Shown here in pieces: positions 22,148-33,566 of a DNA stretch of 64,000 nucleotides (position 1 is the first letter of the stretch; the number at the start of each line of letters is the position of its first letter). The DNA comes from Tillandsia leiboldiana (lineage: Eukaryota > Streptophyta > Magnoliopsida > Poales > Bromeliaceae): positions 80,609 to 144,608 of the forward strand of contig JAQNDB010000094.1 in the NCBI GenBank assembly GCA_029204045.2. Reading direction: 5' to 3'. The translations under genes and the position numbers were made by a program. Under the pieces are notes generated by a model, which was given only the letters and a program-made list of their open reading frames with translations, was not told the origin of the DNA and did no database searches.

Positions 22148-24156
22148 GCCAGCCCCCGGGTGCACGCCTCCGCGGTGGACCGCGCGCCTCCGCCGCCGCC
22201 AGCCGCCGCGCTCCGCCGCCCGCCGCCGCCGCCGGCGCCCCTCCGGCGGCCGGAACAGTACCAAATCACCTCGAAATCCGTGCCGGGTCATCCGGGCTCC
22301 GAAAAATACAAGTAAATAGTCCATCTTGACCGTTTTCGCGCGCTGAATCCAAATCCGAAGTCCGATTTGCCAAATTCCACTTCTAAAATTTACCAAAAAT
22401 TCCCGGAAAGCAAACTTGATCCGTTTTTTTCATGCCGGGTCCAATCCTTGGGTCCAATATGCGCACAAACACCTCTAACACCCAACAGGGGTCTCCAGAA
22501 GCCGCAGATCCAACAGTAATCCAAACGTGGGAATTTCCGGGTCCTCACATCCTCCCCCACTAAAAGAAAGTTTCGTCCTCGAAACAAACACGGCTCAAAG
22601 GGAGTTCAACGCCAAGGGTAAGCATCCAACAACACAGTCTCCAACTCCTCAGTCGCTACGCACACTCCGCGAAGCGAGTCCAAAAGCTGGAAAAGAACTC
22701 AAGAATTCCAAAAGATAGGGGACAAGGAAGAACGACCAACTCTACTCGTCCGAAACTACACGAATAACGTCACCACAACCCAACAAGAAAAGGTAAGGGC
22801 CCCACCAGCAGGAAAGTCCTCAACCCTAACTCTCTGTTTATAAAAACAGCTGAAATTAACAAAAAGTCTGAAAATTCCGAAAGACCAGTGCCTTCGCCCC
22901 AATCAAACAAGAACAGGTTCGGGCACCGTCTCCATTTCTGGAGCAGTCTTTCGAAGCTCTCGTCATGTTCGGAAATTTCAGTACAAGGCGAGAAAAGGGA
23001 GAGAAGTGTTGAAGCCGTTCCTGCTGTGGCTACGAAACGGATGCTACGATGAAACCGAGACCCCTAAGGACACAACCTCTAGTCCTAAACAAACAAACAA
23101 ACAGACCAACAAACAAACAACAATGCTCCCGAGGTGGCGTCTGTCCAAAGCCGCTGAAGCCAACGTCGCAGGAAGAAAACTTTGGCAACCATGGGGATGA
23201 ACTCCTCCTGTCCAGCTCGCGGAAGGGTGACTGCTCTCATCCCACAGTCAGCCTTGCACGGCACCGCACCAACCAGTCCAACCTGTGTGCTCAATCCAAG
23301 TCCTAGAGCTGTCCTTGAATCGTCATATCAGCAGGTGAAGTCCCAAGTCTCAACTGCATTGATCACAACCCACTAGGCTCCCCCAACATGCACAACACCA
23401 ACATGAACATGTACCTCTAGTGCACGGGGTAACAACTCTACCTCCAGTCCAGACAGGAAAGCCAAAAACACCTAACTCAGACTGCTGTAGAGAAATCATG
23501 CTCGCGACAACCTGGTCCACTGCCGTAGCGCCCTCCAACCGGGCGGTACAGACTCATCCGCTCGATGTAGGTGGTCGTCGCTCAGTCTGCCTCTGCTCAC
23601 ACTAGGGTGACAAATGCGGTACTCTGTAGATAACCAATCCATGCTACCGCCGCGCCACTCTGACGTAGATGCTGATGCTGCTATCGGGACCCGCCCACAC
23701 TCTGGCATCTCGAGGACCCGTTATCCAGGAAAAGAAATCAGAAATGTCTCTGCCGTCCGATCTGTCCTCCATCACTCGGCGCGAAGCACCAAAATCCAGA
23801 ACTCGCCTCTGGTGGCAGATCCCTATCCAAAGGAACTGCAGCGCCACGCTCCACACACCACGCCTATTCTATCGAAGCGTCAGTAATCCAAAACGGAGGG
23901 ACCAACTAAACTGAAAGGTATCCTGGCGCAAACCATTCCCAGTCAAACATATCCTATGCGCCTCGTCCCTCGAAACCTGGAGCGTGCAGTTCAACAACTG
24001 TATAAACTCCCTAGCACAGGGAGGCTCTCAGATAGTCTCTCCATCACCACCAACCCCAATTCTGCCTACAAAGGCTCCAACTCAAACCTATGAATCGGGA
24101 TGGTTCAGACTGCCGGGACTGGCTCCATCGATCAATGACGTCCCGAAGCTCAGCTA

Positions 24157-24384
24157 CTATCCACTATCCACCCTGCCTCGGTGCCTCGGCACTGCTCGTC
24201 GGCACGGAGGGGCTGCTCGCTCTGCCGGCGCCACTGGTACAACTGAAAATACCACCGCATAGGAAGAGAGTACTGGAGGACACTCAAGCGGTACTGCAAC
24301 TAGCTGTGCTCTCTGCTCCAACAAGCGCATCAAACGTTCCATGGCCTCCTTCTGGCATCGGACAGCCTCCGACATCTGTGCCAT
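24157..24384 (-). pseudogene. Gag N-terminal remnant of element B
   Basis: A 75-codon minus-strand frame starts MAQMSEAVRCQKEAMERLMR, an amphipathic helix of the sort found at the start of chromovirus gag proteins. It soon runs into low-complexity sequence and a stop. No capsid or zinc-knuckle region follows in frame. The family call rests on weak resemblance, position 3' of the primer site and the element type. Confidence 0.4.
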
Positions 24385-24772
24385 CTGGATCCATAACTCT
24401 TGGGTCTCGCTCTGCTCTGATAGCTCTGCCTCCCGCTGCTCGGGTTACTAATCAGATGCGGAAAGTGCCCTCTTCGCTACACGACATCTCAGGGGCATCG
24501 TAGTCCACTGCACAATAACAAACATCAGGACACAACAACCATACGACCCAATCCAGCGAAAGTCTAAGACATGTTATCAATTCCACAGCATTATGTTGTC
24601 TGCAGCCAACATAATCGCTTAGGAGAATAAACATGCCAGTCACTCATCCCACCCCTTGGGAGAGGTATCAAACTCAATCAGGACTCTCGCTAACAGTCAC
24701 GACTCTCACGTAGTCATCCTAATGTCCAACCACAAGCCTAGGGTTTCTAAGTCCACAATGACCTACAACCTA

Positions 24773-24785
24773 GGCTCTGATACCA
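24773..24785 (-). promoter_or_regulatory. Primer binding site, element B
   Basis: Minus strand TGGTATCAGAGCC, a perfect iMet-type site, eight bases from the LTR end at 24794. Confidence 0.92.
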
Positions 24786-24793
24786 CTCTAATC

Positions 24794-27700
24794 TGTCACG
24801 CCCCGGCGTCGAAACTGCGACCCGGGCTCGCTAACAGATCCGCCGCCCATACGGTGAACCCCGTATAGACGAAGCGTCAAACCTGCAAAAGATAGATACT
24901 AAACTACCCAGATATCAGAGCTGAAAATAAACCACTAGAAATAAAATAAATTAGTACAAAGTCCTCACCAAAGTACAAGTCACTCAACTCAGAAGGAAAA
25001 GCACAACTCTATACCTCACTACAAGGTCTCTCAACAAGAAACTCTCAAAATAAAAAGGGTACATCTACTCTCTGGACGACGACTGGTAGGGATCTAGCTC
25101 GCGACTCCCTCACCACGATCAGAAGAAGCAGCAACAGGAGCAGCAGGAACAGGAGTAGAAGTCCCTGTGGGAAAATACACCACGACGGGTGTGAGAACTA
25201 CGTCCCAAGTAGTTCTCAGTGGGTGCCGCCAACAAGCCCAACGGACTGCCCACTAAGTCTACTAGAGGCATAAAGTAACAATATAAAACTGAAATGAAAG
25301 GGCTGGAAAAGTAACTCTACAGCTACTATGCCTCTATCTAGATGCTCAAGAAAAGGAACAGATGAAACGTGATGCATCTACTAACACACACAGTAAACTC
25401 ACCAAATCTAAACTGACTGCCTCAAAGGGTCCAGTCAAACCTGCGCCCACCTACTGCCGCATATCCTCAACAGGACGGGTCTACCGTAGGGTGTCCGTGA
25501 CTGCCGCTAACTGGGCCAGTCAGAGGGACGGCGTCGACAAGTCGCGATAGCAAGTAACAGGCCCAACTCCGGAGTGGCTCTCGAGGGGAGCGACCCCACC
25601 GAGGAAAGTATCCGCGTATCTCTGTCGAGCTCAAATATGGCTCATGCAGGCTATAGTCCAAACCACGATCAACAAGATCGACCAACAACACCAACTCTCA
25701 ACCACAAGCTGGAAGTCACACCGCTGGGGCCACCGTTCACTAGACGGCTCCCACAACAGAACACTAAACTCTCCAGAAAGACCGATACCATAAGGGTTCG
25801 GAAACCCGATAGACCGGTGCTAAGAACCCTATCAAACAAGAACAGACTCTAGGCTCCGACTATCGAAGTTTCCGATCCCTTATAGTTCGGGAAAGCAATA
25901 ATCACAGTACAACTCGCAGAAGACACCAACAGGGCCCGAAAGTCCCGGGAGACCTACCCCTACAACCCTATCAAACAAGAACAGGTTCCAGGTTCGGCCC
26001 CCGTGGCTTTCGTCCCGACAGAGGAACGGCCCCTAGAACCCAGACCACTCGAATCCTTCCGAGTGGGGAGATTTACTGGAAAAAGGTGACATTTGTTATT
26101 GAAAACTAATTTGATCTGGAAGAAATCCATATTTAATGATTTTAGTTCTTTTTAGAAAAACAGTTAGAAAACAAGTGTTTTACCCAAACCCCGAAGGGCT
26201 GATGCCTTTGTCCAATCAAACAAGAACAGACTCCAGCGGCCCTTCGATGTTTGGAAGAAAACATTGGTAGACTAAAATCATGTATATGTCGAAAAGGGTT
26301 CTGGGTTCTAGGTCCGGCTAACACTAGTACACTACTGCCACTAACACAGTGGCGACGACCCAAACAGGGGAAAACAAGATCTCTCGGGTCCACCGTTTAC
26401 CCCAAACGGTTCCCGATACAGACAAGCGAACCACCACATCTACCAGACTCCACTCTGCTCCCAAGCACGAGTGCAAATGCATCCCACACTAAAGAGAAGT
26501 CCCGACCGCTCGGCCCACTACCCGGGCGAGGATAACACTAAGTCCAGGAATGCGACATAAAGTGTGAATGTCTAAACATAAATAACCCTAGCCCAAGTGA
26601 GGGTTTTCTACTGGTCTGGTTACACATGCAACATATGACGGGGGTGCTAGGTCAGGTTCCAATATAACAAATATTTAACATGATAGTAGGAAGCAAGAGA
26701 TCACAAGATCGACAGATAAAACAAGGATCAACAATTCCTACACTCTAACATGCTACCCAAGTCCAATCACTATCATGCATGATTCTATAGCAATAGAATT
26801 AGAGCACAGTCCATAGATCTTGAAAGCAAGCCACCCACCTGAAGGTGCACAACTGTCCAGGGTCGTACAGCTGAAAATACCAGGAAATCCAAATCTCCTA
26901 CTCCAAAAGATCCAGCAACACTCGTAACTCTCCTGGGTACAACACAAAGTCCACAAATACACATCAAGTCCAAAACTGTCCATAAAAACATACACAAAAT
27001 TTCAGTCCCAAAGATGTCCCTTTTTCACCTGCTGAAAATGGCCAGAAAAATCCAATAAAAATATCACAGCGATCCTCGTGTCGATATCTTCGAAACGGTA
27101 CCCTGCACGTCCAAATCCGAGCCCCGTAGGCCGAGTTACAAATTCTACAGTACAGGTGCGCAAACACTCACAACCACACAACTGTAAAACTCTGCACAGT
27201 AAGAGGGGAAACAGTATACCTTCGGGCAAGCCTCATAAAAATCCCAAAAAAAAACGATGATAATCCTCGCGACGAGTAGATCCAAAAAGTGTATAGGCTC
27301 GTCTCGATCCGATGTCCAGTTGAGGAGATAATATTCCGGCAAGGGGCCGCTATCCAAAAACTCCACCAGAAAACAGCGGCTTAGAAATGCCTCGAAAACC
27401 GTGTCATAAACTCTGAATCCAGCAAGATGATCAACACGAAAGTCGAAGACGTACCTCTCGTGATTCCAACGCCGCAAAAATCGTCCAAAACTACTAACGG
27501 AGTAGCTCTGTGGACATCTCAGATCGAACTGCGACGATAACGGGCCTCCGATGAAAGATCGCCACACTGCGTTCCGATGCCGAAGTCGTCGACGCCGCGG
27601 CTTCCAAAAAATCCGGGCCTCTGCCAGAAGATGCGCAAGATGAAGATCTCCAACTTTGCTAAAGGGGCCATGGGCAGGGGAGCTCGGGAAAGGGGGCAAA

Positions 27701-28559
27701 AAGCCCAAGCAAGCCAGCTATTTATAGGCCCAGCCCGAAAATCCACCTTTTGGGCTTTTGGCCCAAAGTTTCGGGCGCCCGGTACTTCCGGGCTGCTACA
27801 GTAACGGGCCCGGCCCGTTACTGTTCACGCCCGGAAAATCCCCAGGCCGCCACGTGTACACCCAAACAGCAAACAGCTGTTTGGGCCAACAGCCATGCGC
27901 CACGTGGCCGAACCCTGCGACGACACGTGGCGTCCACACCGGGAGCCTCGGGTCAACGCGCCCACGCCGCGCCCCACGTGCGCCCACGCGTGCCTGTCGG
28001 GCACGCGGCCCGAGGTACCAGCTCCCCGCACCGTGGACCGCGCGCACAACGCCGCGCCAACCCCGATCTGCCACGTGTCCAGCCCCGGTCCACCGTGCAC
28101 CCGCGCCAATCCCACGGACCGCGCCCACTGCGCCCGCCAACCGGGAGCCGCCACGTGGCCAGCCCCCGGGTGCACGCCTCCGCGGTGGACCGCGCGCCTC
28201 CGCCGCCGCCAGCCGCCGCGCTCCGCCGCCCGCCGCCGCCGCCGTCGCCCCTCCGGCGGCCGGAACAGTACCAAATCACCTCGAAATCCGTGCCGGGTCA
28301 TCCGGGCTCCGAAAAATACAAGTAAATAGTCCATCTTGACCGTTTTCGCGCGCTGAATCCAAATCCGAAGTCCGATTTGCCAAATTCCACTTCTAAAATT
28401 TACCAAAAAATCCCGGAAAGCAAACTTGATCCGTTTTTTTCATGCCGGGTCCAATCCTTGGGTCCAATATGCGCACAAACACCTCTAACACCCAACAGGG
28501 GTCTCCAGAAGCCGCAGATCCAACAGTAATCCAAACGTGGGAATTTTCGGGTCCTCACA
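24794..28559 (-). repeat. Element B 5' LTR (right in the window)
   Basis: 3766 bp, equal in length to 18784-22549. G-boxes start at 27851, 27901, 27924, 27975, 28072 and 28152; TATA at 27719-27726. Confidence 0.95.
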
Positions 28560-28564
28560 AAGGA

Positions 28565-30196
28565 GGTGTGCGGAAAACTCCAGTTAAAAAAAAACCCTCA
28601 CAATGCCCCCGAAAAGCTACAAAAAGAAATCTTGTTAAAACAATCATCGTCGTGGTTAAAAACACTCAAAAACGGGGCGAAACGGGCCAAAAACGGAGCT
28701 TCTGGATCCCTTTCAGAAAACTGGTGCACGAAACCAGGCGTGGACCGGGTCCACAACAGCAGGCGGCCGCGGCACGGGCCGGGAGCACGCTGTAGCGGTG
28801 GACCGGTGCGGCTTGGGCCGGGCCGCGCACGGGCTCGGGCGCGCACCGGGTTCACCACTCCCCGCTGCGGTGTCGAGCACCGGGTGCACGCCTAGGGCGT
28901 GCACCGAGCGGCCTGGTGCACGCGTTTCGTGCGCCGGGTCTGCGGCCCCGGGCCGCGGAGGCGTGCGCCGGGTGCACGCCGGCCCGGTGGACCGCGCGGC
29001 CTGGCGCACGCAGCCGTGCACCGGGTCTGCGCCCCCGGGCCGCGGAAGCGTGCGCCGGGTGCACGCAGGCGCCGTGGACCGCGGCCTGAAATCCCTGTTG
29101 ATGAACAGTAATCCGTCCCCAATTCCGGCTCCGGTTGCGACCCTGCGATCCCGACGGCTGCGGCGATGACTCCGTGAACACGACAACGGCGGCGGCGGCC
29201 TCCCGTTTAACAACGGCGGCGGCGGCTTCCCGTTACCACAAAGCCCACATCGCGCGACAACCGAACCACCAACAGTCGAAACCCCAAAACCTAAAACAAA
29301 ACAACGATGCTAACCTTGATTTCCCTGGAGGAGGAGGAAGAAGGAGGGTCGCCCATTCCTTGCTCGATCGATTCTGCAGAAAGAAATCCGTTCCTCCTTT
29401 CCTCTCCCCGTCTCCCCGTCTCGGTCTCCACGCCGTTCTTGAAAAGAGGGAAAATATGGTTTGGGGTTTTCCCCACACACACCCTCACCCGGACTTATAC
29501 GCTAACTCAAAAGTAATAACAATAATAATAAAAATGATAACAATAATAATAAATTCCCGATGCCAATCCAAATCAGTTGAAATTAGAACGGAGGGCCCAG
29601 ATTACCTCGGAAAGCGTGCCGATCGCCAGCACGGATTCCGATGCGCCCGAGCTGATATAGAACCTCAAAAATTAATTCAGGGAGATCCCGAAGTCGGAAT
29701 TCGAATCCGATCGCGCCACCGTTCACCGATTTGCGAGCTCTAGCACCAAAAAAATACCCGCACACCCTGACAGTCAGTCCAGAATTTCTCGAACTTTCAA
29801 CCCCCCCTAACAACTAAAAGGGATTCAAATAAGATCAAAACGGAAAATCGGGAGGTCGAGGTACTACAAAAATAATTAAAATAAACCAATGACATAAAAA
29901 GATGAAAAGTCCGATTGTAGAAGGATCCCGTCCGATCACCTCGAAAAGCGTGCCGGCCACCTAGCACGGATTCCGACGCACCACACGAAGGCAAACGCCT
30001 TGCCCCCCATTCCGGGAGATCCGTAAATCAGAATCCGAATCCGTTCGCTTTGCCCTCCTCCGTTTTCCGAGCTCAGTCGAAGAAAAATACTCGCGGTCCA
30101 GGCCAGTTCTTTGCAGAAAACACAGTGAAAAGTTTTCCTAACAATCCCGTCATAAAAAGAAGGTATACAAAGGCATTGGAACGCCAGGACTCTACA
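28565..30196 (-). repeat. Element C middle LTR, right part
   Basis: Continues 17190-18783 past element B and ends CTCTACA, bordering the second interior. Contains the GC palindrome array (about 28725-29095) and an AAT microsatellite (about 29516-29554). Confidence 0.93.
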
Positions 30197-30232
30197 TCAC
30201 TCACCACTTAAAAGAAGTTTCGTCCTCGAAAC

Positions 30233-30448
30233 TTAATCCCGGTCCGCCACGAATAGATCTGGGTAGCACTCGCTCATCTTTGACTCCAGTTCCCAAGTCG
30301 CTTCACGTTCTTCCTGGTTGCTCCACAGCACCTTCACATGGGGGGGGGGTCGTCCGGTTGCGCAATCCTTTTTGTCCTCTCGTGCTAAGATCCGCACCGG
30401 TGTTCCGTCGAAGCTCAGGTCCTCTCTAAGCTCAAAAGTAGTGACCAT
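30233..30448 (-). pseudogene. Integrase C-terminal/chromodomain tail of element C, copy 2
   Basis: A 71-codon minus-strand frame reads FELREDLSFDGTPVRILARE and ends with VKVLWSNQEEREATWELESK and a PDLF segment, the usual C-terminal chromodomain-like end of chromovirus pol. The same ending occurs in element G (about 60541-60630). In copy 1 a longer G-run breaks this frame, so copy 2 keeps the better version. It is only a tail: the integrase core upstream is eroded. Confidence 0.75.
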
Positions 30449-31081
30449 CCATCACCCAAGTCAAGTACGCAGGCTCGGAGCACATCATCGAGAATTCGGT
30501 TCACTTGCTCAGACTGTCCGTCGGTCTGGGAGGGTAAAACGCCGTGCTGAAGTGTGGTTTAGTCTCTAGAGCTCGTTGTAGATTCTGCCAAAGGTTCGAC
30601 ACCAGCCGAGTGTCTCTGGTCCACGTCGTACAGATGGGTGGAAAGAGAGTCGACTTCGTCAGTCTATCCACTGTGACTCAAACGGCATCGTGCCCTTGAT
30701 GCGATGCAGAAAAACCCGTGACGAATTCCATGCTGGTTCGCTCCCATTTCCACTCTGGCACAAGTAGAGATTGTAGTTTTCCCCGCCGGGCACTGATGTT
30801 CGAACCTTACTTGTTAACCATCTAACGGCGAGCAAGGAACTGTGTTAACTCCTTCGGTTTAGTCCACCATAAATTCTGCTTGAGGCCCCTGTACATCTTC
30901 GTGTCACCTGGATGCGCCGCAAAAAATCAAATCCTTCTATGTGAACAGAACTTAAGACTCTGGCGATCCGAAAACACATCACAACGAACTCCAAAAGGTG
31001 GTGTCTCCAAAGCTTTAAAACGAAGGCGACTGCTGCCAGTTACGGATCGTATGTCGGGCAGTTCCGTTCACATTCTTAAAT

Positions 31082-31273
31082 TTAGCAACCAGCTTCTGGT
31101 CCCTGAGATTCTGGAGAAAAATCCGTAAGTGCTCCTCGCAGTTGATTGGAGAGGTCATCAATCCCGAACTTGTTCTTCACTGCAACCTTATTTATCTCCC
31201 TGAAGTCGATGCGTAGGCGTAGGTTTCCGTTCTTCTTTCGCACGAAACGCACGGGTGCGCCCCAAGGCGACAC
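31082..31273 (-). pseudogene. RT finger fragment of element C, copy 2
   Basis: A minus-strand frame with SPWGAPVRFVRKKNG, LRIDFREINKVAVKNKFGID and DLSNQLRGA, matching the finger and early palm region of chromovirus RT. The following palm with the catalytic YxDD is absent. Upstream sequence in element orientation shows no protease. Confidence 0.75.
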
Positions 31274-33566
31274 ACTCGGTCTGATGACCCCTTTAATCAG
31301 AAAAAAAAACTCCTTGTTGTGCCTTAGATTCCCTCAGTCCCGTGAAGCCATTCCGCAAGGCGCCTAAGTGATAGGTTGCGCGTCTGGTGGAAGCTCGAAA
31401 GAGAGGATGACCTCTCGCTCGGGGGTATTCCCGGCAGTTCAGTCGAAAGAACGTCGGAAGGAACCCCCCTACAACGGGGGGTGTTAGTGAGTGATGCAGA
31501 GGGTCGAGTCGCTAGGCTCACTGAAACCAAGTAACTACACATCCGCCTGATACCTCGCAAACCACTCCATTCCTAGCACCTCGTCGTAATCCTGCTTCCT
31601 GACTCGGAATTTCCTGTCATAACGCCACCGGCCCGCACCCCACCTCAGCCGGTGCTGAGAAGTCAGCAACAAAGTCTCGCGATGCGTCGAGGTACCCCAG
31701 TCCTACCGCCCAACCCGTACCGATGAGCCTATAAAAGCCCAACACAACTAACCCGACGATAAGGAAAACAAACTACACTACCGCCCTCACCAGGCTCCGA
31801 GAGGTGCCAACAAAACAGGCTGGGTTACTAACTACCATAACATCTCCCCTGAACACAATGAACTCACCTGTCACCAACACGGACCGCTCCCCTCCGTCAC
31901 CAACACGGGCCACAAGCTCGGAGCATGACCACCATCCCGGACCACCCGCTCCGACTATCCATCCTACCGAGGCGACGGTCAAGACTAACGTTAGGTTTCA
32001 GCTCTAAGACCTACCACAAGGTCTACCCCACAGAAAGGGCTGCGTACAGGGCCTCCTAGCCGAAAGTGACCAGTGCCAAAACTCCGAGTAGTCGCCAGAT
32101 TCCCCTTGACTCACACCTGTCCCAAAAGATCAACAATCCAAAACGCTCCCAAACTAAGCCTCAAGGCTATGCCTTAGTCATGGGAAGCTGGTGACGAAAC
32201 CCACAAGGTAAGGTCCTACCTCCGTCCTGGCACCGACGGGGTGCGACACTCTAAATAACCACTAACTCTCGGTCCCAAACCGTTGCCCCTCCAAGTACCG
32301 GGCATCGAAACGAGCGGTAAACCTCCAGACCAACGGTGACACTCCCAACTCGGAGAAAATCTAAGCTCAAGGTCCGCTCAACAATGACCTCCAGGTACTG
32401 AAGACTACCCATCTGAAACCAAAAGGGTCGGAAGAGGACAAGCAACGAAAACCGCAAGAAGAACCCTGTCCAAAGTTGCCTAGGTTCACTAAACGCACTC
32501 GAGGGATCACACGCCAACCCACCAGCAGGACAACCGAACCGACACACTTGTGCAGAAAACAGAAACCCAACTCAAAGCTTTACCACCACAACCCCACTAA
32601 AAGGAGCCACCCGGCACCACCCAGCGTCAAAGCTAGACCCCCTTGTAAAAGTCACCACTTACGCACCCTTGTGCGAAGCGAGGTACGGCCTCTCTGCCCC
32701 CAAAACGAGCCCAAACGAAGAAGATTTACTAGCCCCGGTGGTCTCCTTTCTCAACCTAAAGGGGAACCCCAAGACCCCACCACGACGATTTCTGCAACCA
32801 TCGCAGTGATCACAGCAAAGAGCCGCACCATGGGTAACAACCGTAGGGGAAGAGTCCTCGTACCCACCCCTACCCTATCCAAGATGCAACACGAATCGGC
32901 CGACTATCGGCTGTAACTTAAAATCCGCAGACCCCGAATGCGCAAATCTAGACGAGAGGCTACCCGGTTGCCCACGACCGACAACCCAGCAGACACTCTA
33001 ACAACCGACAAAATGGCCGACACCCTAACAGACATCGGCGGATTACACTACCACCAGTCACCGGTACTAATGACGACCAGAACGTTGGCAGAGGAAGGGG
33101 TTCGGAAAACAAAAGCCGACGCACGATCTGCTGTGTTAACAGCCGCACCAAGTGCATGAACACCGTCAGCAGGCCCACCGTGTCCCGTGCTGGTTGCTTA
33201 ATCCATTGATTCCTAGCAACCCTCAATACCCCGGTGGCAGCCGGCCTCGACCCCAGCCTCCATAACAACACCACTATACGAGCCAAAACAACACGACTAC
33301 ACAAGCACGACAACCGAGCTAAACCGGGAAACGAAACTTAACCCGTACACACATACAACACAAGTCAGTTCTAAACTCCGCTAGCATAGCACTCATCCAA
33401 CTATCGAGAAACGGGACCTATACTTTCCCCCCGCTCCCCCGATCACTCGCGTTCTACGCTTCCATGCCTTACTCATTTCATTCATTTGTAGCTATGTGTG
33501 GTATCTCCGTGGATGTCGGACACTGACTGTTGTGATTAAAGAATTGTCTCTGATACCATCTTAATC

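Larger units (their letters stand above)
18784..22549 (-). repeat. Element B 3' LTR (left in the window)
   Basis: 3766 bp, TGTGAGGACC...GGGGCGTGACA on the minus strand. It has a G-box cluster (21841-22147) upstream of a TATA box (21709-21716) and three stem-loops carrying ATCAAACAAGAACAG. No protein-like frame was recognised. Confidence 0.95.
22550..24793 (-). mobile_element. Element B interior, essentially non-coding
   Basis: It holds a polypurine tract and GTTTCG-AGGA-CGAAAC hairpin (22550-22585), a fourth stem-loop repeat near 22902, an AAAC microsatellite (about 23089-23123), one short gag-like frame (24157-24384) and the primer site. The rest, about 22920-24150, shows no recognised domain on either strand. 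Confidence 0.85.
18784..28559 (-). mobile_element. Element B: LARD-like non-autonomous gypsy retrotransposon, minus strand
   Basis: A 9776-bp insertion with TSD AAGGA, LTRs of exactly 3766 bp each (18784-22549 and 24794-28559) and a 2244-bp interior. On its own strand: LTR TGTGAGGACC...GGGGCGTGACA, iMet primer site, a short gag-like frame, then GTTTCG-AGGA-CGAAAC and a polypurine tract. About 18 differences were counted by eye between the LTRs (about 0.5%), so it is young although it encodes no enzyme. Its LTR end resembles that of element G, suggesting G-like relatives as a source of proteins. Confidence 0.93.
30197..33566 (-). mobile_element. Element C interior, copy 2
   Basis: Near-identical to 13815-17189. 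Chromodomain tail at 30448-30233, RT fingers at 31273-31082, hairpin GTTTCG-AGGA-CGAAAC at 30217-30232, primer site at 33547-33558. Confidence 0.9.

Noticed and set aside
21740..22406. Frames of about 190 codons on both strands in the B LTR
   Set aside because: GC-rich G-box region of an LTR with four competing frames and no recognisable domain.
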